Positions 54,679-63,972 of a DNA stretch of 64,000 nt are shown here, piece by piece. The DNA is from Angelobacter sp036557225 (GTDB taxonomy: Bacteria > Acidobacteriota > Terriglobia > Terriglobales > Acidobacteriaceae). The position numbers and the translations under genes are program-made. The notes below the pieces were generated by a model. The model searched no databases, was not told the origin of the DNA, and worked only from the letters and a program-made list of their open reading frames with translations. Each line of letters begins with the position of its first letter. Within the stretch, counting starts at the first letter, position 1. The stretch spans positions 1 through 64,000 of the forward strand of contig DATBHX010000053.1 in NCBI GenBank assembly GCA_036557225.1. Reading direction: 5' to 3'.

Positions 54679-57321
54679 GTGTGCCACTCTCGTTCCCTTG
54701 CGCGCCGAGGGGCGTCAATCTTCGTTCTACTTCTGTTTTTCGTTGCAGTAGCAGTACGCGGTAACGCCCAAGCTTCCACCCAAGGCCAGTGGACTTCGCT
54801 CGCCACGTGGCCCACACGCGCGATTCATACCACGCTGTTGCCCGATGGTCGCGTCTTCTTCGTCTCGTATTACAACGAATCGCTGCAGCCACACATTTGG
54901 GACCCGGGAAGCAATACTTTCACGACGACGGCGGCTTCGTCGTACGCGCTTTTTTGCGGCGGCCACACCCAGCTTGCCGATGGGCGGGTGTTTATCGTGG
55001 GCGGTCACATCGCCGATTACACGGGCTATCCGCATGCCGTGATCTATGACGCAAACAAGAACACTTTCTCCGCCATGCCGGACATGAACACCGGCCGATG
55101 GTATCCCACGGCCACGGAGCTGCCAAACGGCGATATCCTGGTGGTTTCGGGAGACATTAACTCGAATACCAACGTCGACACCATGCCGCAGGTTTTTCAG
55201 ATGGCCACGCACACATGGCGCAACCTGACCACGGCACAGCTCGCATTGCCTCTTTATCCCAATATGCTGGTGGCGCCAAACGGCCAGGTGTTCCAAGCCG
55301 GCCCGGCCCGTCAGAGCAAGTATCTGAACCCCTCGGGCACGGGCGCATGGACCAACTCTGCCGTCCATGTCTTTGCCGGGACGCGTGATTACGGTCCGGC
55401 ACTGATGTATGACTCGGGAAAGATCTTAGTGGTAGGTGGAGATGACCCGCCGACAGCGACGGCCGAGACGATTGATCTGAATGCGGCGACTCCCGCGTGG
55501 AAATCGACTGGCAGCATGCATTCCGCGCGCCGGCAGCATAATGCTGTGATTCTGCCGGATGGCAAGGTGTTGATTGTGGGCGGCAGCAGCGGGAGCGGCT
55601 TTGATAACTCGGCAACGCCGGTTCTGCCCACAGAGATGTGGAACCCTGCCACGGGAGCGTTCACGACGATGGCGAGCATCGCCGTGTATCGCGGATACCA
55701 CTCGACGGCATTGCTTCTGCCGGATGGTCGAGTGCTCTCTGCCGGCGGCAACGTGGGCGGACCGAATGCACAGTTGTTTTCGCCGCCGTATCTGTTTGCT
55801 GGAGCGCGACCAAGCATCGCTTCGGCGCCGACCGCAGCGAGTTATGGACAAAGCGTCTTCATTGGCTCACCGGACGCAGCTTCGGTCAGCCAGGTGACTT
55901 TTCTGCGCAATCCCTCAGTCACGCATACCAATGACATGAGCGGGCGATTCATGCGGCTCAGCTTTACCAAGACCAGCACCGGACTGAACGTGACCATGCC
56001 GGCCAATGCCAACCTGGCGCCGCCGGGCTATTACATGCTTTTCATTCTGAACGCCAGCGGAGTGCCGTCGGTTGGGAGCATAGTTCAGATGTCGACGACC
56101 GCCGCTACGCAGGGAACTGTGACCGGCACTGTGACGAACACGGCGGGAGCCCCGATCCAGGGTGCGTCAGTGACTTCGGGAGGCAATGGAGCAGTTACCG
56201 GATCAGACGGCGCGTACACGCTGCAGCTTCCAGCCGGATCGGCAACTCTCACGGCTGCTTTGGGTGGATACACGAGCGCCTCTGAGACCGTGACTGTCAC
56301 AGCCGGCGCAAGCACGCAGGCTGCAACACTGAAACTGGCGCCGGTGAATCCGGGGAACGTAACGGGACACGTGCTCAATAGCAGCGGTGCCGGGCTGTCT
56401 GGCGCTACGGTCAGCGCTGATGGTCTCAACACCGTCACGGCAGCAGATGGAAGTTACACGCTGAGCAACCTGCCTGCCGGTGCGGCGACGATTACAGCTT
56501 CGCTCACAGGCTTTGCGTCGGCGTCGACGAGCGTGACAGTGGTGGCTGCAACAACAACCACGGCGCCGAATATCACTTTGGCTTCCGGCAGCGGAACAAT
56601 CACGGGAACAGTCAAGAGTTCGGCAGGAGCCGTGATCGCGGGAGCTACGGTGGGGTTCGGCGCAGGCAGCACAACGACCAATGCTTCCGGCGTTTATACG
56701 CTGAGCGGAGTTCCGGCTGGAACGGCACAGCTGGTGGCTTCCGCCAGCGGCTTCGCCAGCGTTACACAAAATGTGACAGTGACGGGAGGAGCAACGGTCA
56801 CGGCGAACTTTACGCTCTCCCCGAGTTCGGGCACAGGAACAGTTACCGGCAAGATAACCAACATTTCCAACGGCGCAGCGCTCTCAGGCGCTACGGTAAG
56901 TTGGAGCGGCGGCTCGACCACGACAAACACAAGCGGTGTCTACACTCTGGCCAATGTCGGGACGGGAAGCCGGAGCATCACGGCGGCCAGGAGCGGATAT
57001 CTGACGCGCAGCGCAACGGTCAATGTGACGAGCGGGGCGACAGCGACGCTGAACATCGCGATCGCCACGGCTGGAAAGATCACGGCTAAAGTAGTTTCGC
57101 CGAGCGGCGCCGTAGTCAGCGGAGCTTCCGTAACGATCAAAGGCGGCGCTATCGCCACCACGGTGACTGGAACCACGGGCACCACCGGGCTCTTCGCAAC
57201 CACGTGGATCCCCGTGGGAACGTATACGGTCACGATCACAAAGAGCGGGCACACCACACAATCGAAGAGCGCCACGGTCACCAGCGGCGTGACGACAACG
57301 GCTACATTCACCGGATTCTAG
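54679..57321 (+). CDS. secreted Kelch copper-radical-oxidase-like protein with regulatory repeats
   Basis: 880 residues, start GTG. Signal peptide to about 30. Residues 35-370 form a Kelch propeller followed by a DUF1929-type domain to about 475. The galactose oxidase/glyoxal oxidase ligands appear present: Cys93 (LFCGG) and Tyr142 (GRWYPT) for the thioether cofactor, Tyr340-His341 (RGYHS) and His416 (VTHTND). That supports a copper-radical oxidase, substrate unknown. Residues 480-880 hold five carboxypeptidase-regulatory/CNA-B-like beta repeats (GTVTNTAGAPIQGASV, GHVLNSSGAGLSGATV), probably a stalk. Extracellular. Confidence 0.85.
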   Translation: MCHSRSLARRGASIFVLLLFFVAVAVRGNAQASTQGQWTSLATWPTRAIHTTLLPDGRVFFVSYYNESLQPHIWDPGSNTFTTTAASSYALFCGGHTQLADGRVFIVGGHIADYTGYPHAVIYDANKNTFSAMPDMNTGRWYPTATELPNGDILVVSGDINSNTNVDTMPQVFQMATHTWRNLTTAQLALPLYPNMLVAPNGQVFQAGPARQSKYLNPSGTGAWTNSAVHVFAGTRDYGPALMYDSGKILVVGGDDPPTATAETIDLNAATPAWKSTGSMHSARRQHNAVILPDGKVLIVGGSSGSGFDNSATPVLPTEMWNPATGAFTTMASIAVYRGYHSTALLLPDGRVLSAGGNVGGPNAQLFSPPYLFAGARPSIASAPTAASYGQSVFIGSPDAASVSQVTFLRNPSVTHTNDMSGRFMRLSFTKTSTGLNVTMPANANLAPPGYYMLFILNASGVPSVGSIVQMSTTAATQGTVTGTVTNTAGAPIQGASVTSGGNGAVTGSDGAYTLQLPAGSATLTAALGGYTSASETVTVTAGASTQAATLKLAPVNPGNVTGHVLNSSGAGLSGATVSADGLNTVTAADGSYTLSNLPAGAATITASLTGFASASTSVTVVAATTTTAPNITLASGSGTITGTVKSSAGAVIAGATVGFGAGSTTTNASGVYTLSGVPAGTAQLVASASGFASVTQNVTVTGGATVTANFTLSPSSGTGTVTGKITNISNGAALSGATVSWSGGSTTTNTSGVYTLANVGTGSRSITAARSGYLTRSATVNVTSGATATLNIAIATAGKITAKVVSPSGAVVSGASVTIKGGAIATTVTGTTGTTGLFATTWIPVGTYTVTITKSGHTTQSKSATVTSGVTTTATFTGF

Positions 57322-57332
57322 GAGTGATGGAG

Positions 57333-58385
57333 ATGATTCACGGCCGAGTAATGAAGTTACTGATTGCGCTGGCGGCAGGAGCAGTGTCTTGCGGTCTGCA
57401 GGCACAGAGCTATACGGTGCAGGACCTGGGAACACTGCGTCCGGGCAGCGCGGTGGTGCACGGCGTGAATGCAGCGGGCCAGGTGGTGGGGCAGTCGGGA
57501 CGTCCGCATGGCGCCGAGACGCACGGGTTTTTCTGGCAGAAGCAGGGCGGCATTCGCGACATGGGAACGCTGGCCGGCGGCGACTACAGCGTTGCCTTTG
57601 ACATCAATGATTCAGGGGTTGCCGTGGGCACGTCGAACACGGCTGAGAGCACGCATGCGTTTTCCTGGACGTCGAGCGGCGGCCTGCACGATCTGGGCAC
57701 GCTGCCGGGTACCGACGCGAGTGCAGCATCGGCGATCAACAATCAGGGGCAGATTGCCGGCTCATCCGGAGCGCATGCCGCGCTGTTCTCCCAAGGCGCC
57801 ATTCAGGACCTTGGCACGCTCGGCGGCCAGACGAGCGAAGCGCACGGGATCAACAATTCGGGGGCGGTAGTGGGTGTTTCCGATACGGCGTCAGGACCGC
57901 ATGCGTTCCTGTGGCAAAACGGCGCCATGCAGGACCTGGGCGTTCTCTCCGGTGATACCAGCAGCCGCGCCGACCACATTAATGATAGTGGCATGGTTGT
58001 GGGGGCATCAGAAGGCAGTGGCGGTGTTCGAGCTTTCTTATGGACCAGCGCGGGCGGCATGCAATCGATAGGCTCGCTCTCCGGCAGCATCTATAGCGAA
58101 GCATTCGCGGTCAATAACCTGGGGCAGGTGGTCGGACAGTCCACCAGCCCGCTGGGCAATCGCGCGTTTCTATGGACCAGCCAGGGCGGCTTGGTTGATT
58201 TGAATGAAGTAGTGACGAACCTGCCTGGCGATACCATCCTGACCGGCGCTTTTTCCATTAACGATAAAGGGCAGATTGTGGCTTTTGGCCTGAAGAATCC
58301 CAACGTGAGCCATCATGACGAGGTGAATGCCGATAGCCACGTTCATGCCGGCCCTTCGCGCATTTTCCTGCTCACGCCGCAATAG
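57333..58385 (+). CDS. secreted HAF-repeat protein
   Basis: 350 residues: signal peptide (MKLLIALAAGAVSCGLQAQ) and about seven HAF repeats of about 45 residues (DLGTLRPGSAVVHGVNAAGQVVG, HAFSWTSSGGLHDLGTLPG, HAFLWQNGAMQDLGVLSGD, RAFLWTSQGGLVDLNEV), a beta-propeller type typical of Acidobacteriota. ATG 57333 has AGGAG 8 nt upstream. It follows the Kelch protein by 11 bp and is probably cotranscribed. Confidence 0.88.
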   Translation: MIHGRVMKLLIALAAGAVSCGLQAQSYTVQDLGTLRPGSAVVHGVNAAGQVVGQSGRPHGAETHGFFWQKQGGIRDMGTLAGGDYSVAFDINDSGVAVGTSNTAESTHAFSWTSSGGLHDLGTLPGTDASAASAINNQGQIAGSSGAHAALFSQGAIQDLGTLGGQTSEAHGINNSGAVVGVSDTASGPHAFLWQNGAMQDLGVLSGDTSSRADHINDSGMVVGASEGSGGVRAFLWTSAGGMQSIGSLSGSIYSEAFAVNNLGQVVGQSTSPLGNRAFLWTSQGGLVDLNEVVTNLPGDTILTGAFSINDKGQIVAFGLKNPNVSHHDEVNADSHVHAGPSRIFLLTPQ

Positions 58386-58399
58386 TTTGTCGCGCTATA

Positions 58400-58711
58400 A
58401 TGCCGCGCATGCTGGGCGGAAGAACCAACGAGCAGTGGATCGCACAATACGCAAGCAGCCATACCCATCCGGTGAACCGGATCTGCCATACCTTCGGCAT
58501 CCCGCTGATCGTGCTCTCGGTTGCGCTCGGCGTGGTGTCAATCTTCGTCCATGGGCTGTGGATGTATGCTGCCGGGCTGTTTGTCTTTGGCTGGATTCTG
58601 CAGTTTATTGGCCATGCGTTTGAACGCAAAGAGCCGGAGTTCTTCCACGACTGGCGCTTCCTCCTGGTGGGCATGCGCTGGTGGTGGGCCAAGATGCGTG
58701 GCAAAGCCTGA
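58400..58711 (+). CDS. Mpo1-like (DUF962) membrane protein
   Basis: 103 residues, two TM helices. The histidine motifs SHTHPVNRICHTFGIP and QFIGHAFERKEPEFF are those of the Mpo1/YGL010w family, Fe-dependent 2-hydroxy fatty-acid dioxygenases in yeast. Bacterial function is not established. ATG at 58400 overlaps a TATAAT hexamer; ATG at 58409 (MLGGRTNEQW) may be the true start. Confidence 0.85.
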   Translation: MPRMLGGRTNEQWIAQYASSHTHPVNRICHTFGIPLIVLSVALGVVSIFVHGLWMYAAGLFVFGWILQFIGHAFERKEPEFFHDWRFLLVGMRWWWAKMRGKA

Positions 58712-58889
58712 AGTCTGACGGTTTGAATTCATCGCTGGCGCGATGAACGTCTGCCTAAAAGCCCGCGCCCCGCTACGGCGGGACTCTAGACGCTGATACC
58801 GCCAATGGTCCAGCTTTCTTCGAAACTGACCCATTGACCGCAAGATTCGGAGCGGCAAATTTCTGAACAATGTGTATATAAGAAGGTAG

Positions 58890-59777
58890 ATGGCGTCACC
58901 ACACTACCTATCGCTGCCGGTGCAGCTTCCGTTTGATTGGGAAGCACTGCTGGCCTTTCTGCGAGCTCGCGCAACGCCTGACGTGGAGAAGGTCACGGAT
59001 ACTGCCTATGAGCGGACGATCGAGAGCCTGGGTCGGCCAAAGACCCTCCGTGTGACCTACGACCGGGCGGGCGCTCGTTTGCGCCTTGAGATTTCGTCGC
59101 GCGTGAATACAGTTCAGTTGGATGAGCTTCGGATGCGCGTGCAGCAGATCTTTAAAGCGGAAATCGAGACCGGCCCAATCGAGAGATTCCTCAGCCGCAG
59201 CTCAACGTTCGCGGCGATCGTAGGGAATCAGCCGGGATTACGGGTGCCCGGCGGCTGGTGCGCTTTTGAGATCGCGGCACGGGCGGTGCTTGGACAACAA
59301 ATCTCAGTACCTGCCGCCACCACGCTGATGGGCCGCCTGGTGCGGCTGGCGGGAACCGAGCTGAGCGAGTACGCATGGCTCTTTCCCTCGGCCGAGCAGG
59401 TACTGCGTGCCGATTTGAGCCGGCTTGGAGTTCCAGGGCAGCGTCGAGAGACGCTGAAAGGGCTGGCGGCATACTTCGCGGAGCAAGGCGATTCGTGCGT
59501 CGCTCAGCCGGACGCGCGCGATAAATTGCTCGCGCTTAAGGGAATCGGGAAGTGGACTGCGGGCTACATCCTGATGCGTACCAGCCCTGACCACGATCAC
59601 TGGCCCGAAGGCGACTTGGTTCTGCGCAAAGCACTGAGCCATGGAAAAGCGCAGATCAATGCCGCAGGACTCGAACGAATATTTCGTCAGTGGAGCCCGT
59701 ATCGCGGCTACGCGACGATCCATCTATGGAGAGGTTATGGCAACAGCAAAAATTCCAACGCCAATCGTGACAAATGA
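58890..59777 (+). CDS. alkA: DNA-3-methyladenine glycosylase II (AlkA family)
   Basis: 295 residues. N-terminal AlkA_N-like beta region, then the HhH-GPD motif LLALKGIGKWTAGYILMRT with catalytic Asp in EGDLVLRKAL at about 246. RAVLGQQISVPAATTLMGRLV is the conserved helix pair. It removes alkylated bases. AGAAGG precedes ATG. Its last 41 nt overlap the next gene. Confidence 0.92.
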   Translation: MASPHYLSLPVQLPFDWEALLAFLRARATPDVEKVTDTAYERTIESLGRPKTLRVTYDRAGARLRLEISSRVNTVQLDELRMRVQQIFKAEIETGPIERFLSRSSTFAAIVGNQPGLRVPGGWCAFEIAARAVLGQQISVPAATTLMGRLVRLAGTELSEYAWLFPSAEQVLRADLSRLGVPGQRRETLKGLAAYFAEQGDSCVAQPDARDKLLALKGIGKWTAGYILMRTSPDHDHWPEGDLVLRKALSHGKAQINAAGLERIFRQWSPYRGYATIHLWRGYGNSKNSNANRDK

Positions 59778-60480
59778 GATCCCGCGCCGGATCGAAGCGC
59801 TCGACTGGCCCCAGATCGAGGCAAGTCTGCACTCTTCAGGATGGGCAAGGACCGGGCCGGTTTTGACCGCGGAAGAGTGTCGCGCTCTGCGCGAACTGTA
59901 TGCCGGCGAGCAGCTATTCCGCAGCCGGATTGTGATGGAGCGCTATCGCTTCGGGCTGGGTGAGTATAAATACTTTGCTTATCCTCTGCCGCAGATAGTG
60001 AGCGATTTACGCGAATCTCTTTACCCGCATCTGGCCAACGTAGCCAATGAGTGGGCCGTCAGCCTTGGAGACACGGTGACATATCAGGGTGCTCACCGGG
60101 ATTTCATCAAGCACTGCCATGCGCGCGGGCAGAAACGCCCCACGCCGCTGATGCTGCGCTACGAACGTGGCGGCTACAACTGCCTGCATCAGGACCTTTA
60201 CGGCGAAGTCTATTTTCCTCTGCAAACGGTTTTTATGCTGGACCGGCCAAGCGTGGATTTCGAAGGCGGCGAGTTTGTTCTGGTGGAGCAGCGTCCGCGG
60301 GCGCAGTCGGCGGCGCAGGTGATCGCGCCGCAGCAGGGAGAAGGTGTGATCTTTACCACGCGCTGGCGACCGGTGCAGGGATCGCGTGGACATTATCGCG
60401 TGAACATCAAACATGGCGTAAGCCCCGTGAGCAGCGGAGTGCGGCACACGCTGGGAATCGTGTACCACGATGCGGAGTAA
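59737..60480 (+). CDS. 2-oxoglutarate/Fe(II)-dependent oxygenase (PF09859-like)
   Basis: 247 residues. GGAGAGG 5 nt before ATG 59737 (MATAKIPTPI). Fe ligands in NCLHQDLYGEVYFP (HxD) and a distal His in SRGHYRVNIKHGVSPV with the 2OG-binding Arg. LMLRYERGGYNCLHQD and FEGGEFVLVEQRPRAQS fit the Oxygenase-NA family, which has no proven substrate. Overlap with alkA suggests a role in alkylation damage or nucleic-acid demethylation (inference). Confidence 0.88.
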   Translation: MATAKIPTPIVTNEIPRRIEALDWPQIEASLHSSGWARTGPVLTAEECRALRELYAGEQLFRSRIVMERYRFGLGEYKYFAYPLPQIVSDLRESLYPHLANVANEWAVSLGDTVTYQGAHRDFIKHCHARGQKRPTPLMLRYERGGYNCLHQDLYGEVYFPLQTVFMLDRPSVDFEGGEFVLVEQRPRAQSAAQVIAPQQGEGVIFTTRWRPVQGSRGHYRVNIKHGVSPVSSGVRHTLGIVYHDAE

Positions 60481-60505
60481 ATGTAGATATTATTCAGTCC
60501 AAGCG

Positions 60506-61312
60506 CTACTGGCGCATTGGACTGACCCGCCCTCCAGAACCTGCGAATGGCACCGCAGGCTGTTTCTGAGCGCTCACGTCCACGATAGCTCCCTGAACGC
60601 TGAAAGGTGCAGCCTCAACACTTACAGTAACGTTGATTGCAGCGACCGGCAGCTTGAGTTTGAGCGCCAGAGATTGTTGGTCGCGAATATTGACGATGCC
60701 GTCAAACGTACGAAAGCCCGGCGATCGGACGACCACTTTGTATTTTCCAGCCGCCAGACCAGCCTGGCTCCAGATTCCCGAGGCGTCTGTGGCGCCAACG
60801 AATATTCTGTAGTTGTCAGATTGCCTCTTCAGAGTGACTTCCGCTTTCTGAATCACGGCGCCTTCCTGGTCCATGACGGTCAGATTGATTCCTGATTCTT
60901 TTTCCTTTTGGGGCGTCGACTGGCATTCGCACACGATCTTTTCTTTAGGTTTACCTTTGGCAAACGCCAGGCCAACACTCATGATCGCCGTCAAGAATGC
61001 TGCGGCTGCCCGTGAGGCCTTTCTGGCCATAGCACGCATACTCCACGGACAATCCTGGGTAATCAGTGTCCCGTCAGCGCGGCGGTAAAAGCGGGCGCAG
61101 AGTCGCTGTCCGCTGTGGCCAGCAATCAGCTTTGCGGCTTCATGCTCTGTCATGGCGGAGAGGTTATAGACATTCAGGTTGCAATCCGAGCAATGGCGAA
61201 CCCGCTCGTCGCCGATCATCTTTGACCAGTCAGCGGGGCAAGGAGAGGCGATGTGGATCCGGCTGAGCGGCCCCGGCGAGGCGCCCTTGCGTGAGAAGCG
61301 TGGAAAACTCAT
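60506..61312 (-). CDS. Cys-rich N-terminal plus carboxypeptidase-regulatory-like protein
   Basis: 268 residues from ATG 61312 (MSFPRFSRKG). The N-terminal 100 residues carry SPCPADWSKMIGDERVRHCSDCNLNVYNLSAMTEHEAAKLI, a conserved CxxC domain of unknown role seen in Acidobacteriota. A TM follows (AAAFLTAIMSVGLAFAKG), then a regulatory-like beta domain (LTVMDQEGAVIQKAEVTLKR, GIWSQAGLAAGKYKVVVRSPGF). Perhaps a membrane-anchored metal sensor. Function unknown. Confidence 0.72.
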   Translation of the reverse strand: MSFPRFSRKGASPGPLSRIHIASPCPADWSKMIGDERVRHCSDCNLNVYNLSAMTEHEAAKLIAGHSGQRLCARFYRRADGTLITQDCPWSMRAMARKASRAAAAFLTAIMSVGLAFAKGKPKEKIVCECQSTPQKEKESGINLTVMDQEGAVIQKAEVTLKRQSDNYRIFVGATDASGIWSQAGLAAGKYKVVVRSPGFRTFDGIVNIRDQQSLALKLKLPVAAINVTVSVEAAPFSVQGAIVDVSAQKQPAVPFAGSGGRVSPMRQ

Positions 61313-61497
61313 GAGATGCCCCCGGTATGTAGTTTGAACGAGCAGCACAAGCAAGCTTGCACAGAATCTTTCCAGAAATCCCGGGGTCGGACATTGAATA
61401 TGCGGGCATAAGAGGAGTATGGTTGGGGAAAGTTTGTAGAACCTACCGCCCGCAGTGACGGTACAACTTTCAACCCTCAACGAAAGGAGTACCTTGT

Positions 61498-61821
61498 ATG
61501 TTCGCACGAATTGTAGAAATCACCAGCAAAGCGGGGAAAGCTAAAGATGTAGCTCGTATCGTCGGCGGAAACGTGCTTACGATTCTCAAGAGCCAGGATG
61601 GTTTTCTGGACGAGATCACCCTGGTTTCCAATCAGGAACCCAATCGCGTGATTGGCATCAGTTTCTGGCAGACGGAACAGGATGCCGCGAAATATCACCG
61701 GGAGCAGTTTGCCAACGTGACAGAGAAAATCCGCAGCGTGATCGAAGGTACGCCACAGGTGCGCACCTTTAGCGTTGAGCAATCCACGGCCCACAACATT
61801 GCTGTGGAAAGAGCAGCTTAG
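61498..61821 (+). CDS. antibiotic biosynthesis monooxygenase-like (ABM) protein
   Basis: 107 residues, ferredoxin-like ABM fold: FARIVEITSKAGKAKDVARIVG, ILKSQDGFLDEITLVSNQEPNRVIGISFWQTEQDAAKYHRE. Cofactor-less monooxygenase-like or heme-degrading relative; role unknown. Strong AAGGAG before ATG and a terminator after. Confidence 0.82.
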   Translation: MFARIVEITSKAGKAKDVARIVGGNVLTILKSQDGFLDEITLVSNQEPNRVIGISFWQTEQDAAKYHREQFANVTEKIRSVIEGTPQVRTFSVEQSTAHNIAVERAA

Positions 61822-61840
61822 ACAAGACACAAGCCAGGGA

Positions 61841-61869
61841 AATGCGGGCTGGAAAGGCCCGCATTTTTT
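61841..61869 (+). terminator. rho-independent terminator
   Basis: AATGCGGGC/GCCCGCATT stem, loop TGGAAAG, then TTTTTT; it lies between the ABM gene and a convergent gene and may serve both. Confidence 0.9.
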
Positions 61870-61872
61870 GGT

Positions 61873-62859
61873 TCACGGCTTATGCGTCGCCTTGGCCGCT
61901 GGCCCGCTTCGCTTCAACTTGTTGTAGTCCATCATGAATACGCGCAAGCCGAAGGATGGCGTGATCTGGGTGTGGCCGGCAACCAGCTGTTCCTTGTAAT
62001 GGTCGAAGTAGAAATCGAACGGGTCCTGGGGATTGGGGTCGATGATCACCATGTCAGTATCGTTCATCACCAGCTTCCCGAACTGCAGGCGATTGCCGCG
62101 ATAGGCCATGTAGTTGCGCGCCGAGACCTGCTCCCATTTCTGCTTTTTCGGATCACCGAAGACCTGCACGATGGTGTTGGATTCAAGGCGAATGGCGGTG
62201 ACATGGCCGGTGATTCGCGGGGGCGGAAGAATTTCGCCAGGGTCGAGAATGAGATCGTCTTTTTCCGCCTGCACGCCCTTGACCTTGCCGGACTTGATGA
62301 GATCGGCGATATCGAGACCGAACAAGTCCATCATCCCTTTCACCGGAAGGTGCGCTGCTCTGATCTTTTCCGCATGCAGCCTGATCTTGCCGTCCGGCGT
62401 AGCGCTGAGCTGGCCTTCAGTTTCAAAAGTGATATCGCCCTTCTGGTGCAGCTTGCCCTTGATCTTGAGTTGGCCCTTCTCAATGGTGATAGACAGATCC
62501 TTGAGCGGCGCATCTTTCGCGGAGAACACGTTGCTGTTGAGCACGTTCGCCAGCGACTGTGGGTCCATGGCGATCTCGGCCGCAGCGATCTGCAGGGTGA
62601 AGGATTTCTTGTCGTCGAAAATAGGCATCTGGCCTGCAGTGCTTGGGAGCAGGGCGCCGGCCACATCACGCAGGTGGACCGCGATATTGTCAGCATAGTG
62701 ATACAGCACGTTGTGCATCTGCACCTGGACAGCGCCGTCATTTTCGCGGGGTTGAGCGGCCTGTTGGTCGGGTTTCTGCGCGGCAACAGGGACCGCAAGC
62801 ATGGTGGCGCAAAATATCGAAACTAGAGCGTTCTTGAATACAGAGAAAAAAGAGAGCAC
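61873..62859 (-). CDS. exported protein of unknown function
   Basis: About 328 residues if started at GTG 62859; a TTG at 62916 is an alternative. Signal peptide LVSIFCATMLAVPVAAQ. The body has VLYHYADNIAVHLRDVAGALLP, MDPQSLANVLNSNVFSAKDAPLKDLSITIEKGQLKIKGKLHQKGDI and PRITGHVTAIRLESNTIVQVFG, suggestive of a repeated beta fold of the DUF2993/LmeA sort (weak). Periplasmic. Confidence 0.7.
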   Translation of the reverse strand: MLSFFSVFKNALVSIFCATMLAVPVAAQKPDQQAAQPRENDGAVQVQMHNVLYHYADNIAVHLRDVAGALLPSTAGQMPIFDDKKSFTLQIAAAEIAMDPQSLANVLNSNVFSAKDAPLKDLSITIEKGQLKIKGKLHQKGDITFETEGQLSATPDGKIRLHAEKIRAAHLPVKGMMDLFGLDIADLIKSGKVKGVQAEKDDLILDPGEILPPPRITGHVTAIRLESNTIVQVFGDPKKQKWEQVSARNYMAYRGNRLQFGKLVMNDTDMVIIDPNPQDPFDFYFDHYKEQLVAGHTQITPSFGLRVFMMDYNKLKRSGPAAKATHKP

Positions 62860-62999
62860 GCGAATTGGAATCAGAAAAGCCGGTTTAGGTTGGAAGGGCG
62901 GGTGTGATTTCAGCAAACAATCGAGGATCCTTCAGATAGAAAGCTGCCCGAAGGGCTCATATTCAGTCAAAGGATCAGGAAGAATCAAGGAGACGTAGA

Positions 63000-63878
63000 A
63001 TGCAAAGATTCGAACTGCTCCGCTGGCGAAGTTTGATGGCTTACTTGCTTCTTGCTTGTGCACTGAGCGCCCCCAGCAAATCTGCTGATCACCCCGACTA
63101 CTCGAAAATGCCAGTCAGCCAACTCATCGATGAGTTGATGCAGATCGATGGGCAAACACCGGGAGTCAACAGCGCTGCCGTCTATGACGGATTCATAGGA
63201 GGCGATAAGCCAAGTTCATTCACAATGGGTGTGCTGGGAGTCGCTCCTCCTATAGTTCCGCCGCAGATGCATGAGCTGGTGCGGCGCGGTCCGCTGGCCT
63301 TGCCGGAGTTGATCAAGCATTTGGATGACAAGAGGCCAACGAGGCTGGAAGTGGGAAATAAACTTCCCCGTTCAGAGCATCCACAAGTGGGCGTGGACTT
63401 CTTCATGTTCAGCTACTTCAGTGATGAATATGACCCTCGCTTGCGCGACTTCGAAGCAAAGAGCAGGCCGGAGCCGATGCAAAAAAACTTCACAGGCAGG
63501 TACACGGTGAAGGTGGCGGATGTCTGCTTCATGCTGATTGGGCAGATTGTGAGCCGTCACTTCGTCGCGGTGCGCTATCAGCCGAGCGCAGGATTAGTGG
63601 TGAACTCCCCTATTGAAGCGCCGGCGCTTGCGGAAAAGATAAGAAGCGACTGGGGAAATGCAGATGCGGAGGCGGTTAAGGCATCTCTTCTGCGGGATAT
63701 CCGCTCCGTTGATCCAGCAAACGACAAATCCGTATATGTACTATTCGTTGCCAATGCGGCCATGGAAAGATTAAGGCTGTATTTTCCTGACACCTACAAC
63801 ACGCTTCAGGGAGATGACCTGAAAAAGAGAAGAGAATTCGAGAAGGAAGAGGAAAAGCGGCAGTCGCTCAAGAACTGA
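63000..63878 (+). CDS. exported protein of unknown function
   Basis: 292 residues: signal peptide (LMAYLLLACALSAPSKS), SKMPVSQLIDELMQID, RRGPLALPELIKHLDDKRPTRLEVG and KVADVCFMLIGQIVSRHFVAVRYQPSAGLVVNSP. The ending is Lys/Glu-rich. The LPELIKHL phrase recalls HEAT-like helices. No family recognised. AAGGAG precedes ATG. Confidence 0.75.
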   Translation: MQRFELLRWRSLMAYLLLACALSAPSKSADHPDYSKMPVSQLIDELMQIDGQTPGVNSAAVYDGFIGGDKPSSFTMGVLGVAPPIVPPQMHELVRRGPLALPELIKHLDDKRPTRLEVGNKLPRSEHPQVGVDFFMFSYFSDEYDPRLRDFEAKSRPEPMQKNFTGRYTVKVADVCFMLIGQIVSRHFVAVRYQPSAGLVVNSPIEAPALAEKIRSDWGNADAEAVKASLLRDIRSVDPANDKSVYVLFVANAAMERLRLYFPDTYNTLQGDDLKKRREFEKEEEKRQSLKN

Positions 63879-63972
63879 TCCTGTTCAACCCGGACCTCCT
63901 CGATACGGCCTGGCAGGCACGGCTTTCTTGCCCGGGCAGTGTAAAATTTATGAATACCTGAGTGAGGTCCGC

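Noticed and set aside
61882..62826. A 314-codon plus-strand frame opposite the exported unknown
   Set aside because: The minus frame has a signal peptide and coherent beta pattern; the plus frame does not.
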